This document shows, piece by piece, positions 7,230 through 13,590 of a stretch of DNA of 13,590 bases. Below the pieces are notes generated by a model. That model did not search any database. It worked only from the letters and a program-made list of their open reading frames with translations, and was not told the DNA's origin. The position numbers and the translations under genes are program-made. How positions within the stretch are numbered: position 1 is the stretch's first letter; every line of letters starts with the position of its first letter. The DNA is from an uncultured Nitrosomonadales bacterium (GTDB lineage: Bacteria > Pseudomonadota > Gammaproteobacteria > Burkholderiales > Methylophilaceae). The DNA is taken from NCBI GenBank assembly GCA_946481065.1, contig CAMLMA010000040.1:1-13590 (forward strand), written 5' to 3'.

Positions 7230-8063
7230 TTATCCCCAATGCTTGTTGAAGGCCTGCCGGGCAGACCACTGCTGGATGATGGCATGCAGTTGCCGGAGGC
7301 CGTGCTGGATCACCGATGGGCCGGGCTGCAGGATATCCGCCGACTTGATCTCGTGGACTGCCCCGCTTTGTACCGCCGGGATGGTTTGCCAGCCGGGGCG
7401 GTTGATGACCTGTTCCGGCTGGAATTTCTTGCCGCACCAGGAGCCGATGATGATATCTGGCTGGCGGGCGATCACGGCCTCGCTGTCGACTACACGATCC
7501 CTTGCGCTGCCCTGTACCGAAAGCTCGGCGAAACAGTCGACGCCGCCCGCGATCTCGATCAGCTCCACTACCCAGCGGATGCCGCTGATCATGGGCTCGT
7601 CCCATTCCTCGAAATAGACCCGCGGTCTGGCCGGGAGCAAGGCGGCGGATTCGCGCACAGCGGCGATGGCCTGTTCGAGCTCGGTGACCAGTGTTGAGGC
7701 TTTGTCTGATGCTCCCACCAGCGCGCCCAGGGTCGTGATCATCTGCAGGATCTGCGCGACGGAGCGCTGGTTGAAGGCATGCACTTCGATGCCGGCCTTG
7801 ATCAGCGAGGCGGCGATATCGGCTTGCAGATCGGTACAGGTCAGGACGAGATCGGGCTGCAGATCGAGGATCTTGTCGATCTTGGCGCTGGTGAACGCGC
7901 CGACCTTGGGCTTCTCCTTGCGGGCGATGGCGGGTCTGGTCGTATAACCGGAGATACCGACGATGCGCGCTTGCTCGCCGAGCAGATAGAGCACCTCGCA
8001 GGTTTCGGTGGTGAGGCAGACGATACGTTGCGGCCCCACTAGTGCTTGCTGTTTACTCGCCAT
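7230..8063 (-). CDS. BtuF-like corrinoid-binding protein without signal peptide
   Basis: A 277-residue member of the ABC-transporter periplasmic-binding family (BtuF/FecB-like, COG0614 type). The first lobe begins almost at once (PQRIVCLTTETCEVLYLLGEQARIVGISGYTTRP, about 11-44). The motif KIDKILDLQPDLVLT follows, and then the second lobe (PRVYFEEWDEPMISGIRWVVELIEIAGG and RQPDIIIGSWCGKKF). The family normally delivers B12 to the BtuCD permease in the periplasm. No Sec signal or lipobox precedes the fold, and the upstream bases are the 3' end of bluB, so a hidden exported form is not available. No BtuCD genes lie nearby. A cytoplasmic corrinoid-binding or handling role is inferred. The ATG at 8063 overlaps the bluB end by 11 bases. 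The fold is firm, the ligand is likely from context, and the cellular role is open. Confidence 0.85.
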   Translation of the reverse strand: MASKQQALVGPQRIVCLTTETCEVLYLLGEQARIVGISGYTTRPAIARKEKPKVGAFTSAKIDKILDLQPDLVLTCTDLQADIAASLIKAGIEVHAFNQRSVAQILQMITTLGALVGASDKASTLVTELEQAIAAVRESAALLPARPRVYFEEWDEPMISGIRWVVELIEIAGGVDCFAELSVQGSARDRVVDSEAVIARQPDIIIGSWCGKKFQPEQVINRPGWQTIPAVQSGAVHEIKSADILQPGPSVIQHGLRQLHAIIQQWSARQAFNKHWG

Positions 8064-8721
8064 CTTGCCAGCCGTTTTCCATGAGCATGTCGGACAGCGG
8101 CCGTTCCTTGGCCCACCCGGTCTCCACCAGCATGGGCTCCTTGTAGAAGGTGCTGACATGGCCGAGACAGAGCAGAGCCAGCGGTTTGGCGCCCGCCGGC
8201 ATCGCCAGCGCCTCGCCCAGCTTGACCGGGTCAAAGATCGATACCCAGCCCATCCCGAGCCCTTCGGCGCGTGCGGCCAGCCACAGGTTCTGTATCGCGC
8301 AACTGACGGAAGCGACGTCCATCTCCGGCAAGGTGCGACGCCCGAAGACATGTCGCTCGCGCTTGTCGCACAGGGCGACGACCAGCAACTCGCCGCAATC
8401 GAGGATGCCTTCGACCTTGAGCCGGAAGAATTCCGCCATGCGTGTGGTGTTCTCCACTTCGCCGATGGCGCAAGCGGTCTTGATGCGCTCTTCATCCACC
8501 AGGCCGTGGATCTGTTCGCGGAGCTTGCGGTCGCTGATGCGGATGAACCGCCAGGGCTGCATGAGTCCGACGCTCGGCGCGTGATGTGCCGCCTGCAGGA
8601 TACGTTGCAGCGCATCCTGATCCACGGCCTTGGGAATGAAGTGGCGCATGTCGCGACGTTCACGGATCACCCGGTAGATGGCGGCACGTTCGGCTTCTGA
8701 ATAACGGTGGGTGTCGCTCAT
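8053..8721 (-). CDS. bluB: 5,6-dimethylbenzimidazole synthase
   Basis: A cytoplasmic FMN-dependent enzyme of the nitroreductase fold. It uses oxygen to cleave reduced FMN, giving dimethylbenzimidazole, the lower ligand of B12. At 222 residues it matches the family. Motifs are RERRDMRHF (20-28), AAHHAPSVGLMQPWRFI (44-60), FGRRTLPEMDVASVSCAIQNLWLAARAEGLGMGWVS, and PLALLCLGHV near the C terminus. The start at 8721 overlaps the stop of cobB by four bases (ATGA), so it is probably coupled to it. The same frame runs open upstream, but that part has no homology. Its product feeds CobT of the opposing operon and implies growth with oxygen at least part of the time. Confidence 0.95.
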   Translation of the reverse strand: MSDTHRYSEAERAAIYRVIRERRDMRHFIPKAVDQDALQRILQAAHHAPSVGLMQPWRFIRISDRKLREQIHGLVDEERIKTACAIGEVENTTRMAEFFRLKVEGILDCGELLVVALCDKRERHVFGRRTLPEMDVASVSCAIQNLWLAARAEGLGMGWVSIFDPVKLGEALAMPAGAKPLALLCLGHVSTFYKEPMLVETGWAKERPLSDMLMENGWQDGE

Positions 8722-9986
8722 AGGAAGAACCCCGCGGCCACTGCCGGATTGGAGGGAAAGTAAAAATGCAGGAAGCTCGCTAGCAGCGAACCTGAACGGT
8801 AGATCGCCTCGCCATTGCCATAAGGGCTGTCGGCTGTCTGCCATGACGGCAGGCTGGTATCGAAGATGCCGTGATGGAAGGTGTGCGCATGGAGACGGCC
8901 GCCCGCCAGTTCGACGGTTTGCGTGCCGATGCCCTGCAGTTTCGTATCGATGCGGCTCTTGCCTGGCAGCAGTCCGAATGCGGGCCTGTCGTCGATCGAA
9001 GCCGATAGGGCCATCATGCCGCCGCATTCCGCAAGCATGGGCATGCCGCCGGCCAGCGCCTGTCGCAAGGAATCGCGCATGCCTTGGTTGGCGGAGAGCG
9101 TAGACATGTGCAGTTCGGGGTAGCCGCCGGGCAGCCAGACCGCTTCGGCCTCCGGCAACGCACTGTCGTGCAGCGGGGAGAAGAATGTCAGGCGCGCACC
9201 GAGCGCCTGCAGGCAATCGAGGTTGGCCGGGTAGAGGAAGCAGAACGCCTCGTCACGGGCGACGGCAATGGTCTTGCCGTCCAGCAAACGCGGCATGGCC
9301 GGCAAGGTTTCGGCGTGGAACGGCACCGGTTCGGGCAGCGTCAGCTTGGCGTTCGCGGTCAATGTTTTCGCCGCTAGCGCGATCCGCGCTTCCAGGTCGG
9401 CGATCTCATGCGCAAGATGCAAGCCCAGATGCCGTTCTGGCAGGTGATAGCGGGTATCCTTTGGCAGCGCGCCCAGCCATGAGATGTGGGCGGGAAGGCT
9501 GCTGTGCAGGAATTCGGCGTGCCCCGCGCTGCCGATATTGTTGGCGATGGCGCCTGCAGGCCGGATCGCCGGGTCATGTCCCAACAGCCCTGACGCCAGC
9601 GCGCCGAAGGTCTGCGCCATGGCGCTGGCGTCGATGGTCAATGCCACCGGGATGCCGAAACGGATAGCGATATCCGCGCTGGAAGGCTGACCGTCGAACA
9701 GGCCCATGACGCCCTCGATCAGGAGTACGTCGCTGGTTTGCGCGGCACGGTATAGGCGTTCGCGCACATCCGCTTCACCACACATGCCGAGATCAAGGTT
9801 GTAGACCGGATGGCCGCTGGCGACTTCGAGGATCATCGGGTCGATGAAATCCGGTCCGCACTTGAACACCTGTACGCGTAGCCCACGATCGCGCCAGGCG
9901 CGGGCGAGAGCAGCGGAGGTCAGGGTCTTGCCCTGCCCTGAAGCAGGCGCAGAAAGCAGCAGGGCAGGACAGCTTACGCTAGGCAT
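8718..9986 (-). CDS. cobB: Cobyrinic acid a,c-diamide synthase
   Basis: A cytoplasmic glutamine- and ATP-dependent enzyme that amidates the a and c side chains of the corrin ring (CobB/CbiA family). At 422 residues it is typical. The N-terminal synthetase domain has P-loop SAPASGQGKT (12-21), VFKCGPDFIDPM, and LLIEGVMGLFDG. The C-terminal glutaminase-like domain contains VWLPGGYPELH and the nucleophile Cys321 in LAECGGMMAL, with THAFHHG-like His residues near the end (AHTFHHGIFD). The ATG at 9986 is preferred. A GTG at 10022, three bases after the cobO stop, would add 12 non-homologous residues. cobB and cbiA are the names used for the aerobic and anaerobic pathway versions, and the sequence alone does not show which substrate is used. 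Confidence 0.95.
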   Translation of the reverse strand: MPSVSCPALLLSAPASGQGKTLTSAALARAWRDRGLRVQVFKCGPDFIDPMILEVASGHPVYNLDLGMCGEADVRERLYRAAQTSDVLLIEGVMGLFDGQPSSADIAIRFGIPVALTIDASAMAQTFGALASGLLGHDPAIRPAGAIANNIGSAGHAEFLHSSLPAHISWLGALPKDTRYHLPERHLGLHLAHEIADLEARIALAAKTLTANAKLTLPEPVPFHAETLPAMPRLLDGKTIAVARDEAFCFLYPANLDCLQALGARLTFFSPLHDSALPEAEAVWLPGGYPELHMSTLSANQGMRDSLRQALAGGMPMLAECGGMMALSASIDDRPAFGLLPGKSRIDTKLQGIGTQTVELAGGRLHAHTFHHGIFDTSLPSWQTADSPYGNGEAIYRSGSLLASFLHFYFPSNPAVAAGFFL

Positions 9987-10025
9987 GATCGGCTCTTCAG
10001 TATTGCTGGCGTCAGTGCGCACAGG

Positions 10026-10631
10026 CTAGAACTCGATACCGGGCATGGCTTCTACCCCAGCCGAGAAAGCGTGCTTGATGGGCTGGGCTTCGCTGACCGT
10101 ATCCGCCAGCGCGATCAGCTCAGGCGGCGCGGCGCGACCCGTGATGACGACGTGCTGCATGGCGGGGCGCTTGTGGAGGGCTTCGGCCACCTCTTCGAGG
10201 CTGAGCCAGCCATATTTCAGCGCATAGGTGAATTCGTCGAGAATCAGGAGATCGATCGCCGGATCTTGCAGATAGCGGCAAACCTGAACCCAGGCGGCCC
10301 GACCCGACTTGCGGTCAGACTCGGCGTCCTGTGTCTCCCAGGTGAAACCGTCGCCCATGACGTGCCATTGCACACTGGGGTGGGTGCGAAAAAAGGCTTC
10401 CTCGCCGGTATCTGAACGGCTTTTGATGAACTGGATGACGGCGGCCCGTTTGCCATGACCGAGCGCTCGTGCCAGCAAACCGAAGGCGGCGGTCGACTTG
10501 CCCTTGCCGTTACCGGTGTGGATCAGTAGCAGCCCGCGGCTGACACGGGCTGCTTCGATATGCGCATCGACCAGCGCTTTTTTACGTTGCATGCGCGCAA
10601 CGTGGCGACCGGTCTTGTCGGTTTCGTTCAA
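10026..10631 (-). CDS. cobO: Corrinoid adenosyltransferase
   Basis: A cytoplasmic ATP:co(I)rrinoid adenosyltransferase of the CobA/CobO/BtuR type. It attaches the 5'-deoxyadenosyl group to cobalt, both in synthesis and in salvage of imported B12. At 201 residues it has normal length. The P-loop GNGKGKST is at 40-47, followed by AAFGLLARALGHGKRAAVIQFIK, then LLILDEFTYALKYGW and VVITGRAAPPELIALAD. The start is a TTG at 10631, overlapping the TGA stop of btuM (TTGA), which suggests coupling. An ATG at 10592 would cut off the N-terminal helix conserved in the CobO type, so TTG is preferred although no proper ribosome-binding site is visible. Its position next to btuM fits immediate adenosylation of imported corrinoid. 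Confidence 0.95.
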   Translation of the reverse strand: MNETDKTGRHVARMQRKKALVDAHIEAARVSRGLLLIHTGNGKGKSTAAFGLLARALGHGKRAAVIQFIKSRSDTGEEAFFRTHPSVQWHVMGDGFTWETQDAESDRKSGRAAWVQVCRYLQDPAIDLLILDEFTYALKYGWLSLEEVAEALHKRPAMQHVVITGRAAPPELIALADTVSEAQPIKHAFSAGVEAMPGIEF

Positions 10632-11191
10632 ACCTTGCTGGTTTTAGGCCGCAGGATACCGCTGGCAAGGACGCCGTAAGCGACCCAGGCCAATGCCAGG
10701 TACATCAGGCTGTAGCCTGCATAAGGCAGGTAGTACGCGCTGACCGCTGCGGAGAAGGCAGACACCGGCATGGTGGCGACCTTGTCAGAGAACGCGTACC
10801 AGAAGGCATTCGAGACGACGAAAGCGATGCTGACGGCAGCCCAGCCGAACAAGGCATAGGGCAGCGCGGCGAAAGGCTTCTCGCGTCTGGCCAGCCAGCG
10901 GCCGGCGCCCCAGACCATCGCGTAGGTCGGGATCAAGCCCCAGTAGCCGGGTGACATGCAGTAATCGGATACGCCTTTCCAGCCCAGCGCGTAAGCGTCC
11001 ATACCGAACGCGACCACTAGGGCAAGGCCCAGCCAGCTGCTGCGGGCGACCAGCAGGCCGCCGAGGAACAGTACGGCCAGTGTGGCATCGGGCAGGTAGA
11101 CCGCGCTGCCGAAATGCTGGGTGCGGGTCAGGACGATGACGGCGAGCAAAGCGATCGCCAACCACCATGATGTTTTGTTCTCAGCCAACAT
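10628..11191 (-). CDS. btuM: BtuM-type inner-membrane vitamin B12 transporter
   Basis: A 187-residue integral membrane protein with about six hydrophobic segments (roughly 9-23, 33-49, 53-70, 84-97, 108-131 and 150-175). BtuM is a solitary homologue of ECF-transporter S components and was characterised in Thiobacillus denitrificans. There a conserved Cys binds cobalt and removes cyanide from cyanocobalamin. The residues I recall as key there (His28, Asp67, Cys80, Tyr85) line up here as His26, Asp65, Cys78 and Tyr83, a constant offset of two, in the block DAYALGWKGVSDYCMSPGYWG. The start at 11191 has a strong ribosome-binding site (AAAAAAGGAG, six bases before ATG). It lies 49 bp downstream of btuB with no terminator between and overlaps cobO. 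The call rests on motif and context recognition. Confidence 0.85.
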   Translation of the reverse strand: MLAENKTSWWLAIALLAVIVLTRTQHFGSAVYLPDATLAVLFLGGLLVARSSWLGLALVVAFGMDAYALGWKGVSDYCMSPGYWGLIPTYAMVWGAGRWLARREKPFAALPYALFGWAAVSIAFVVSNAFWYAFSDKVATMPVSAFSAAVSAYYLPYAGYSLMYLALAWVAYGVLASGILRPKTSKV

Positions 11192-11240
11192 GAAAAACTC
11201 CTTTTTTGAGTAGCAGTATTGTAAACCTTATCCGGCGTCT

Positions 11241-13079
11241 TTACTTCGCCGGCGCGTAACGCACGCTCACGAACAGATTGGTTCCGGCGGTATCGTAGAT
11301 GAAGCCGCCGGCTCTGGGGTCACCGTCGTATGCCAGTGCGTATTCCTTGTCCAGCAGGTTGTTGACGCGCGCCTGCACTTTCCAGTCCTGATTGAGCTTG
11401 TAATCCGCTGTCAGGTTGAGTACGGCATAACCCGCCAGACGCTGGGTATTGTCGGCGTCGTTATAGCGCATCGAGGAGGCGATCATTTCGCCGCCGACGC
11501 GCCAATCGCCCCATTGTCGGGAGAGGTTGAGGGCGGCATGCCGGTTGGCACGCCTCACCAGCAGTGCATCGGTGTTGTCGTCGCGCGGTGATTGCACGTC
11601 GAGATTGCCGCGCAATTGCCAGTCATCCCAACGCTGGCTGCCAGCCAGTGTCAGGCCCTGGATACGCGCATCGTTGACATTGAAGGGCTGGAACAGCACC
11701 AGATCGACGGCGACCAGGTCGCGGATCTTGTTCTCATAGGCGGTGAGCGAGAGGCTGCGCCTGTCGTCCTCGTAGCGCAGGCTGGCTTCGATGTTGCGCG
11801 ATTTTTCCGGTCTCAGCTGGGGATTGCCGAAAAAGGGAAAATACAGGTCGTTGAGCGTCGGCGCCTTGAACGCGGTGCCGTAACTTGCCGTGGCGCGCCA
11901 GTTGGGCGTGAAGCGATAGCCGTAGCCAAAGCCGCCCGTATCGTTGGTGCCGAACTGCGAGTTGTGGTCGCTACGGTAACTGGCCTGCAGCGAGTGCTTG
12001 CCGAGATCGACGAGGTAGCCTGCCATATATCCCTCATTGTCGCGGGCGTTGGTGGCGAAACCGGCCGTGGTCTCGATGCGTTGTTCGAGCTTGTCATAGA
12101 GCAGGGTGAGCGTGCCCAGTGGCAGCGTGACGTCGTTTTGCCAGGAATACTGGCGCTGTTTGGTCTTGAAATAGGAGCGGCCGAATTCCTGGAACGACTC
12201 GGATTCGTCGATGCCTTCTCCGGCTTTGAGGGTCGAGTGCCAGCGGGCGGTGAACTGGTTCTTGCTGTAGAGCGCGTAACTCAGCTGCGACAGATTGGCG
12301 TTGTCGGAAAAGTCGGTGACATTGAAGCGGTTGTCGAAATTGCTGTGTCCCTCGCTCTGGTAAAACTGCAGGCCGATCTCGTGACCCGCCGCGAGCTTGT
12401 GCGAGAGTGAGCCGGAGAGCGCCAGGTTGCGGTAGCCATCGTCGTCTCTGAAACGAGGGTTGCGTGTGCGGTAGGCCGAATAACCGTCGGTATCCTGGCT
12501 GGACGCGTTGAGCGCGAAACTGGTGTCGCCTACGCTGCCGCTCACGCCAGCTTCAGCGGTCTTGGTGTTGTAACTGCCGTAACCGGCGCCGGCATAGAAC
12601 TTAGGCGTGCCCTCGCCTTTGCGAGTGAAGATCTGGATCACGCCACCGATCGCGTCCGCGCCATAAAGGCTGGATGCCGGCCCACGCAGGATCTCGATGC
12701 GGTCGATCTGGGCCAGCGGGATGTTCTCGAAGGCTGTGGTGCCGAGCGTCGCCGAGTTGACGCGCATGCCGTCGATCAGCACCACCACATGATCGGTGTT
12801 GGTCCCGCGCATGAAGATGCCGGAGACTTTGCCGGGGCCGCCATTACTGTTGATCTCGATGCCGGGCTGGGCTTGCAGGAGGTCGGTGATGGTCTGGGCG
12901 CCGGCGCGCTGGATCTCCTCGCGCTCGATGACGGTGGTGTCGCCGATGACGGATTCCCGCGGTTGGGGAATACGGCTCGCCGTGACGACGATGTCACCGG
13001 TCTGGAATTCCAAAGGGGCAGCGTGGGTGGTGCTTGAGAATAGCGAGCCGAGCAGGCACGCCAAGGCGGTTCTTTTCAT
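11241..13079 (-). CDS. btuB: TonB-dependent vitamin B12 outer-membrane receptor
   Basis: A 612-residue outer-membrane TonB-dependent receptor that takes up cobalamin using energy passed from TonB. The signal peptide covers residues 1-20 (cleavage THA|A). The mature protein starts with a TonB box, DIVVTA (29-34). The plug domain follows (about 35-160; GAQTITDLLQAQPGIEINSNGG, GIFMRGTNTDHVVVLIDGMRVN, RIEILRGPASSLYGADAIGGVIQIFTRK). The remainder is a 22-strand type beta barrel, including the FKAPTLNDLYFPFFGNPQLRPEKS block and a final LFVSVRY strand. The protein ends in APAK rather than an aromatic residue. The ATG at 13079 has AGGAA about ten bases upstream; a GTG at 13100 would add seven charged residues before the signal peptide. 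The B12 substrate is assigned from the riboswitch leader and the downstream genes. Confidence 0.93.
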   Translation of the reverse strand: MKRTALACLLGSLFSSTTHAAPLEFQTGDIVVTASRIPQPRESVIGDTTVIEREEIQRAGAQTITDLLQAQPGIEINSNGGPGKVSGIFMRGTNTDHVVVLIDGMRVNSATLGTTAFENIPLAQIDRIEILRGPASSLYGADAIGGVIQIFTRKGEGTPKFYAGAGYGSYNTKTAEAGVSGSVGDTSFALNASSQDTDGYSAYRTRNPRFRDDDGYRNLALSGSLSHKLAAGHEIGLQFYQSEGHSNFDNRFNVTDFSDNANLSQLSYALYSKNQFTARWHSTLKAGEGIDESESFQEFGRSYFKTKQRQYSWQNDVTLPLGTLTLLYDKLEQRIETTAGFATNARDNEGYMAGYLVDLGKHSLQASYRSDHNSQFGTNDTGGFGYGYRFTPNWRATASYGTAFKAPTLNDLYFPFFGNPQLRPEKSRNIEASLRYEDDRRSLSLTAYENKIRDLVAVDLVLFQPFNVNDARIQGLTLAGSQRWDDWQLRGNLDVQSPRDDNTDALLVRRANRHAALNLSRQWGDWRVGGEMIASSMRYNDADNTQRLAGYAVLNLTADYKLNQDWKVQARVNNLLDKEYALAYDGDPRAGGFIYDTAGTNLFVSVRYAPAK

Positions 13080-13098
13080 TGTTCTGGTTTTCCTAATC

Positions 13099-13183
13099 AC
13101 ATGCGACCCCGCATGTTCTGGTTGCGATCGTGGAAATACCGGGAACGAAAGTAGAGACCATGGCGCATCGAAGACCTCGATGC
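13099..13183 (-). promoter_or_regulatory. Candidate expression-platform hairpins of the btuB leader
   Basis: Two simple hairpins lie between the aptamer and btuB. One is a 7-bp stem GCATCGA/TCGATGC (13165-13171 and 13177-13183). The other is a 7-bp stem ACATGCG/CGCATGT (13099-13105 and 13110-13116) that ends just before the btuB ribosome-binding site. Neither is followed by a U-run. Control by access of the ribosome is therefore more likely than transcription termination. Which hairpin switches is not visible. Confidence 0.4.
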
Positions 13184-13227
13184 ATGCGTGTCAGAACCGT
13201 CACCCCGCGGTTATTCCAAACTTGGGT

Positions 13228-13412
13228 TCTCAGGCCGGTCTCCGGGCTCACGAGTCTTGATCCACGCCTTCCCAGGCAGAAGCCCAGTGGCTGAATGTGG
13301 AACCTCACTCGCTTACCGTTGCGGGGGCAGCACAGGCATTGCTCCAGTCCATGAAGCGCACCTGTTTCCCAGTTTCACCCGAACGCAAGAAATGCGATGC
13401 GGGCACCTGACA
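13228..13412 (-). ncRNA. Cobalamin (AdoCbl-type) riboswitch before btuB
   Basis: Conserved parts of the cobalamin aptamer occur in the correct order on the minus strand. The 5' strand AGGTGCCCGC is at 13399-13408. CTGGGAAACAGGTGC follows, and then the core GCCCCCGCAACGGTAAGC (about 13311-13328). CAGCCACTG (13285-13293) and CTGGGAAGGCG come next, and finally the B12 box AGCCCGGAGACCGGCCTG (13231-13248). The element lies about 150 bases before the btuB start and heads a seven-gene operon. When bound to cobalamin such elements lower expression, so the operon is expected to be repressed at high B12. There is no intrinsic terminator after the aptamer. Confidence 0.95.
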
Positions 13413-13422
13413 ACTTGCATCG

Positions 13423-13450
13423 ATTATAGATTATGCATAGTCGAAGCTGA
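13423..13450 (-). promoter_or_regulatory. Promoter of the riboswitch-btuB transcript
   Basis: A perfect TATAAT (minus strand; plus 13423-13428) lies about 11-12 bases before the start of the aptamer. The best -35 at 17 bp spacing is only TTCAGC (three of six). The region upstream is AT-rich (13445-13480), unlike the rest of the window, as is usual before a promoter. Transcription should begin near 13416. Confidence 0.6.
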
Positions 13451-13504
13451 ATATTTATTTTTCATATAACATGCTGTATTACTTTCAAAAATCCCTGTTA
13501 GCAG

Positions 13505-13534
13505 TTGACCATACAGGGAATTTCAAATTATAGT
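13505..13534 (+). promoter_or_regulatory. Promoter of the right-edge gene
   Basis: TTGACC (13505-13510, five of six) and TATAGT (13529-13534, five of six) are separated by 18 bp. A start six or seven bases after the -10 would fall at about 13540-13541, which is the ATG itself. An inverted repeat TCCCTGT/ACAGGGA (13492-13498 and 13513-13519) surrounds the -35 and could be an operator. Confidence 0.6.
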
Positions 13535-13540
13535 GCAGCC

Positions 13541-13590
13541 ATGGAAGCCGATCTGAAAGCCCTGGAGGACAAGCTCAAGCAATTGATTGC
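13541..13590 (+). CDS. ZapB-like coiled-coil cell-division protein (N-terminal start only)
   Basis: Only 16 full codons are in the window: MEADLKALEDKLKQLI. Leu/Ile residues are spaced as in a coiled coil (positions 5, 8, 12, 15 and 16). This start resembles the short ZapB-like proteins (TIGR02449 type) found ahead of zapA in beta- and gammaproteobacteria, which help organise the Z ring. No Shine-Dalgarno sequence is seen before the ATG. The coding call rests on the promoter, the ATG and the heptad pattern. The family assignment is tentative because the rest of the gene is missing. Confidence 0.6.
   Translation, partial: MEADLKALEDKLKQLI

Noticed and set aside
8064..8663. Upstream open frame continuous with the BtuF-like gene, which might have hidden a signal peptide
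   Set aside because: It is an alternative frame of bluB, with no hydrophobic signal-like segment near a start codon. The binding-protein fold starts just after 8063.
8722..9216. Upstream open frame continuous with bluB
   Set aside because: It lies antisense-frame within cobB, is rich in Arg/Pro/His as expected of a shadow frame, and bluB homology begins at 8721.
11592..12410. A 272-codon plus-strand open frame inside btuB
   Set aside because: It is the antisense shadow of btuB. It has low-complexity Val/Ala/Glu composition and no ribosome-binding site, while btuB is clearly coding on the other strand.

Overview
The window reads as a stretch of chromosome from a moderately GC-rich betaproteobacterium. 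Gene content points to the Nitrosomonadales/Gallionellaceae/Thiobacillus side of that class. This placement is inference from protein style (a BtuM-type B12 transporter, a TusA/rhodanese pair, a ZapB-like coiled-coil start), not from a database search.

Left part (1-2709): the 3' end of valS on the plus strand meets a minus-strand rhodanese-tusA pair at a strong bidirectional terminator. Next come a small exported EF-hand protein and two tRNA genes, Ala(CGC) and Phe(GAA), all on the minus strand. tRNA-Phe has a near-consensus promoter and its own intrinsic terminator.

Centre and right (2710-13420): this is a cobalamin (vitamin B12) locus of two converging operons. The plus-strand operon is cobT-cobS-cobC-cobQ (2879-6710), with overlapping or nearly abutting genes. 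It carries out nucleotide-loop assembly plus the late amidations of the corrin ring. The minus-strand operon is btuB-btuM-cobO-cobB-bluB-(BtuF-like)-cobU (13079 down to 6703). It covers outer-membrane uptake, inner-membrane uptake, adenosylation, a,c-diamidation, dimethylbenzimidazole synthesis, a corrinoid-binding protein and cobinamide kinase/guanylyltransferase. A complete cobalamin riboswitch precedes btuB. No riboswitch is seen before cobT. The two operons meet tail to tail with an 8-bp overlap of the cobQ and cobU coding ends and no visible terminator.

Right edge (13420-13590): divergent promoters serve the riboswitch/btuB transcript (minus) and a plus-strand gene whose first 16 codons look like a ZapB-type cell-division coiled coil. 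That gene may be transcribed without a leader.

The most interesting items are: BtuM with its cobalt-binding Cys and the overlapping adenosyltransferase; a BtuF-like binding protein with no signal peptide; the riboswitch on only one of the two operons; the tail-to-tail overlap; and a repeat-like insert in the CobQ linker. Nothing here is clearly an undescribed system. The locus is a compact variant of known B12 salvage and late synthesis, and cbiB, cobD and the corrin-ring genes are absent from the window.
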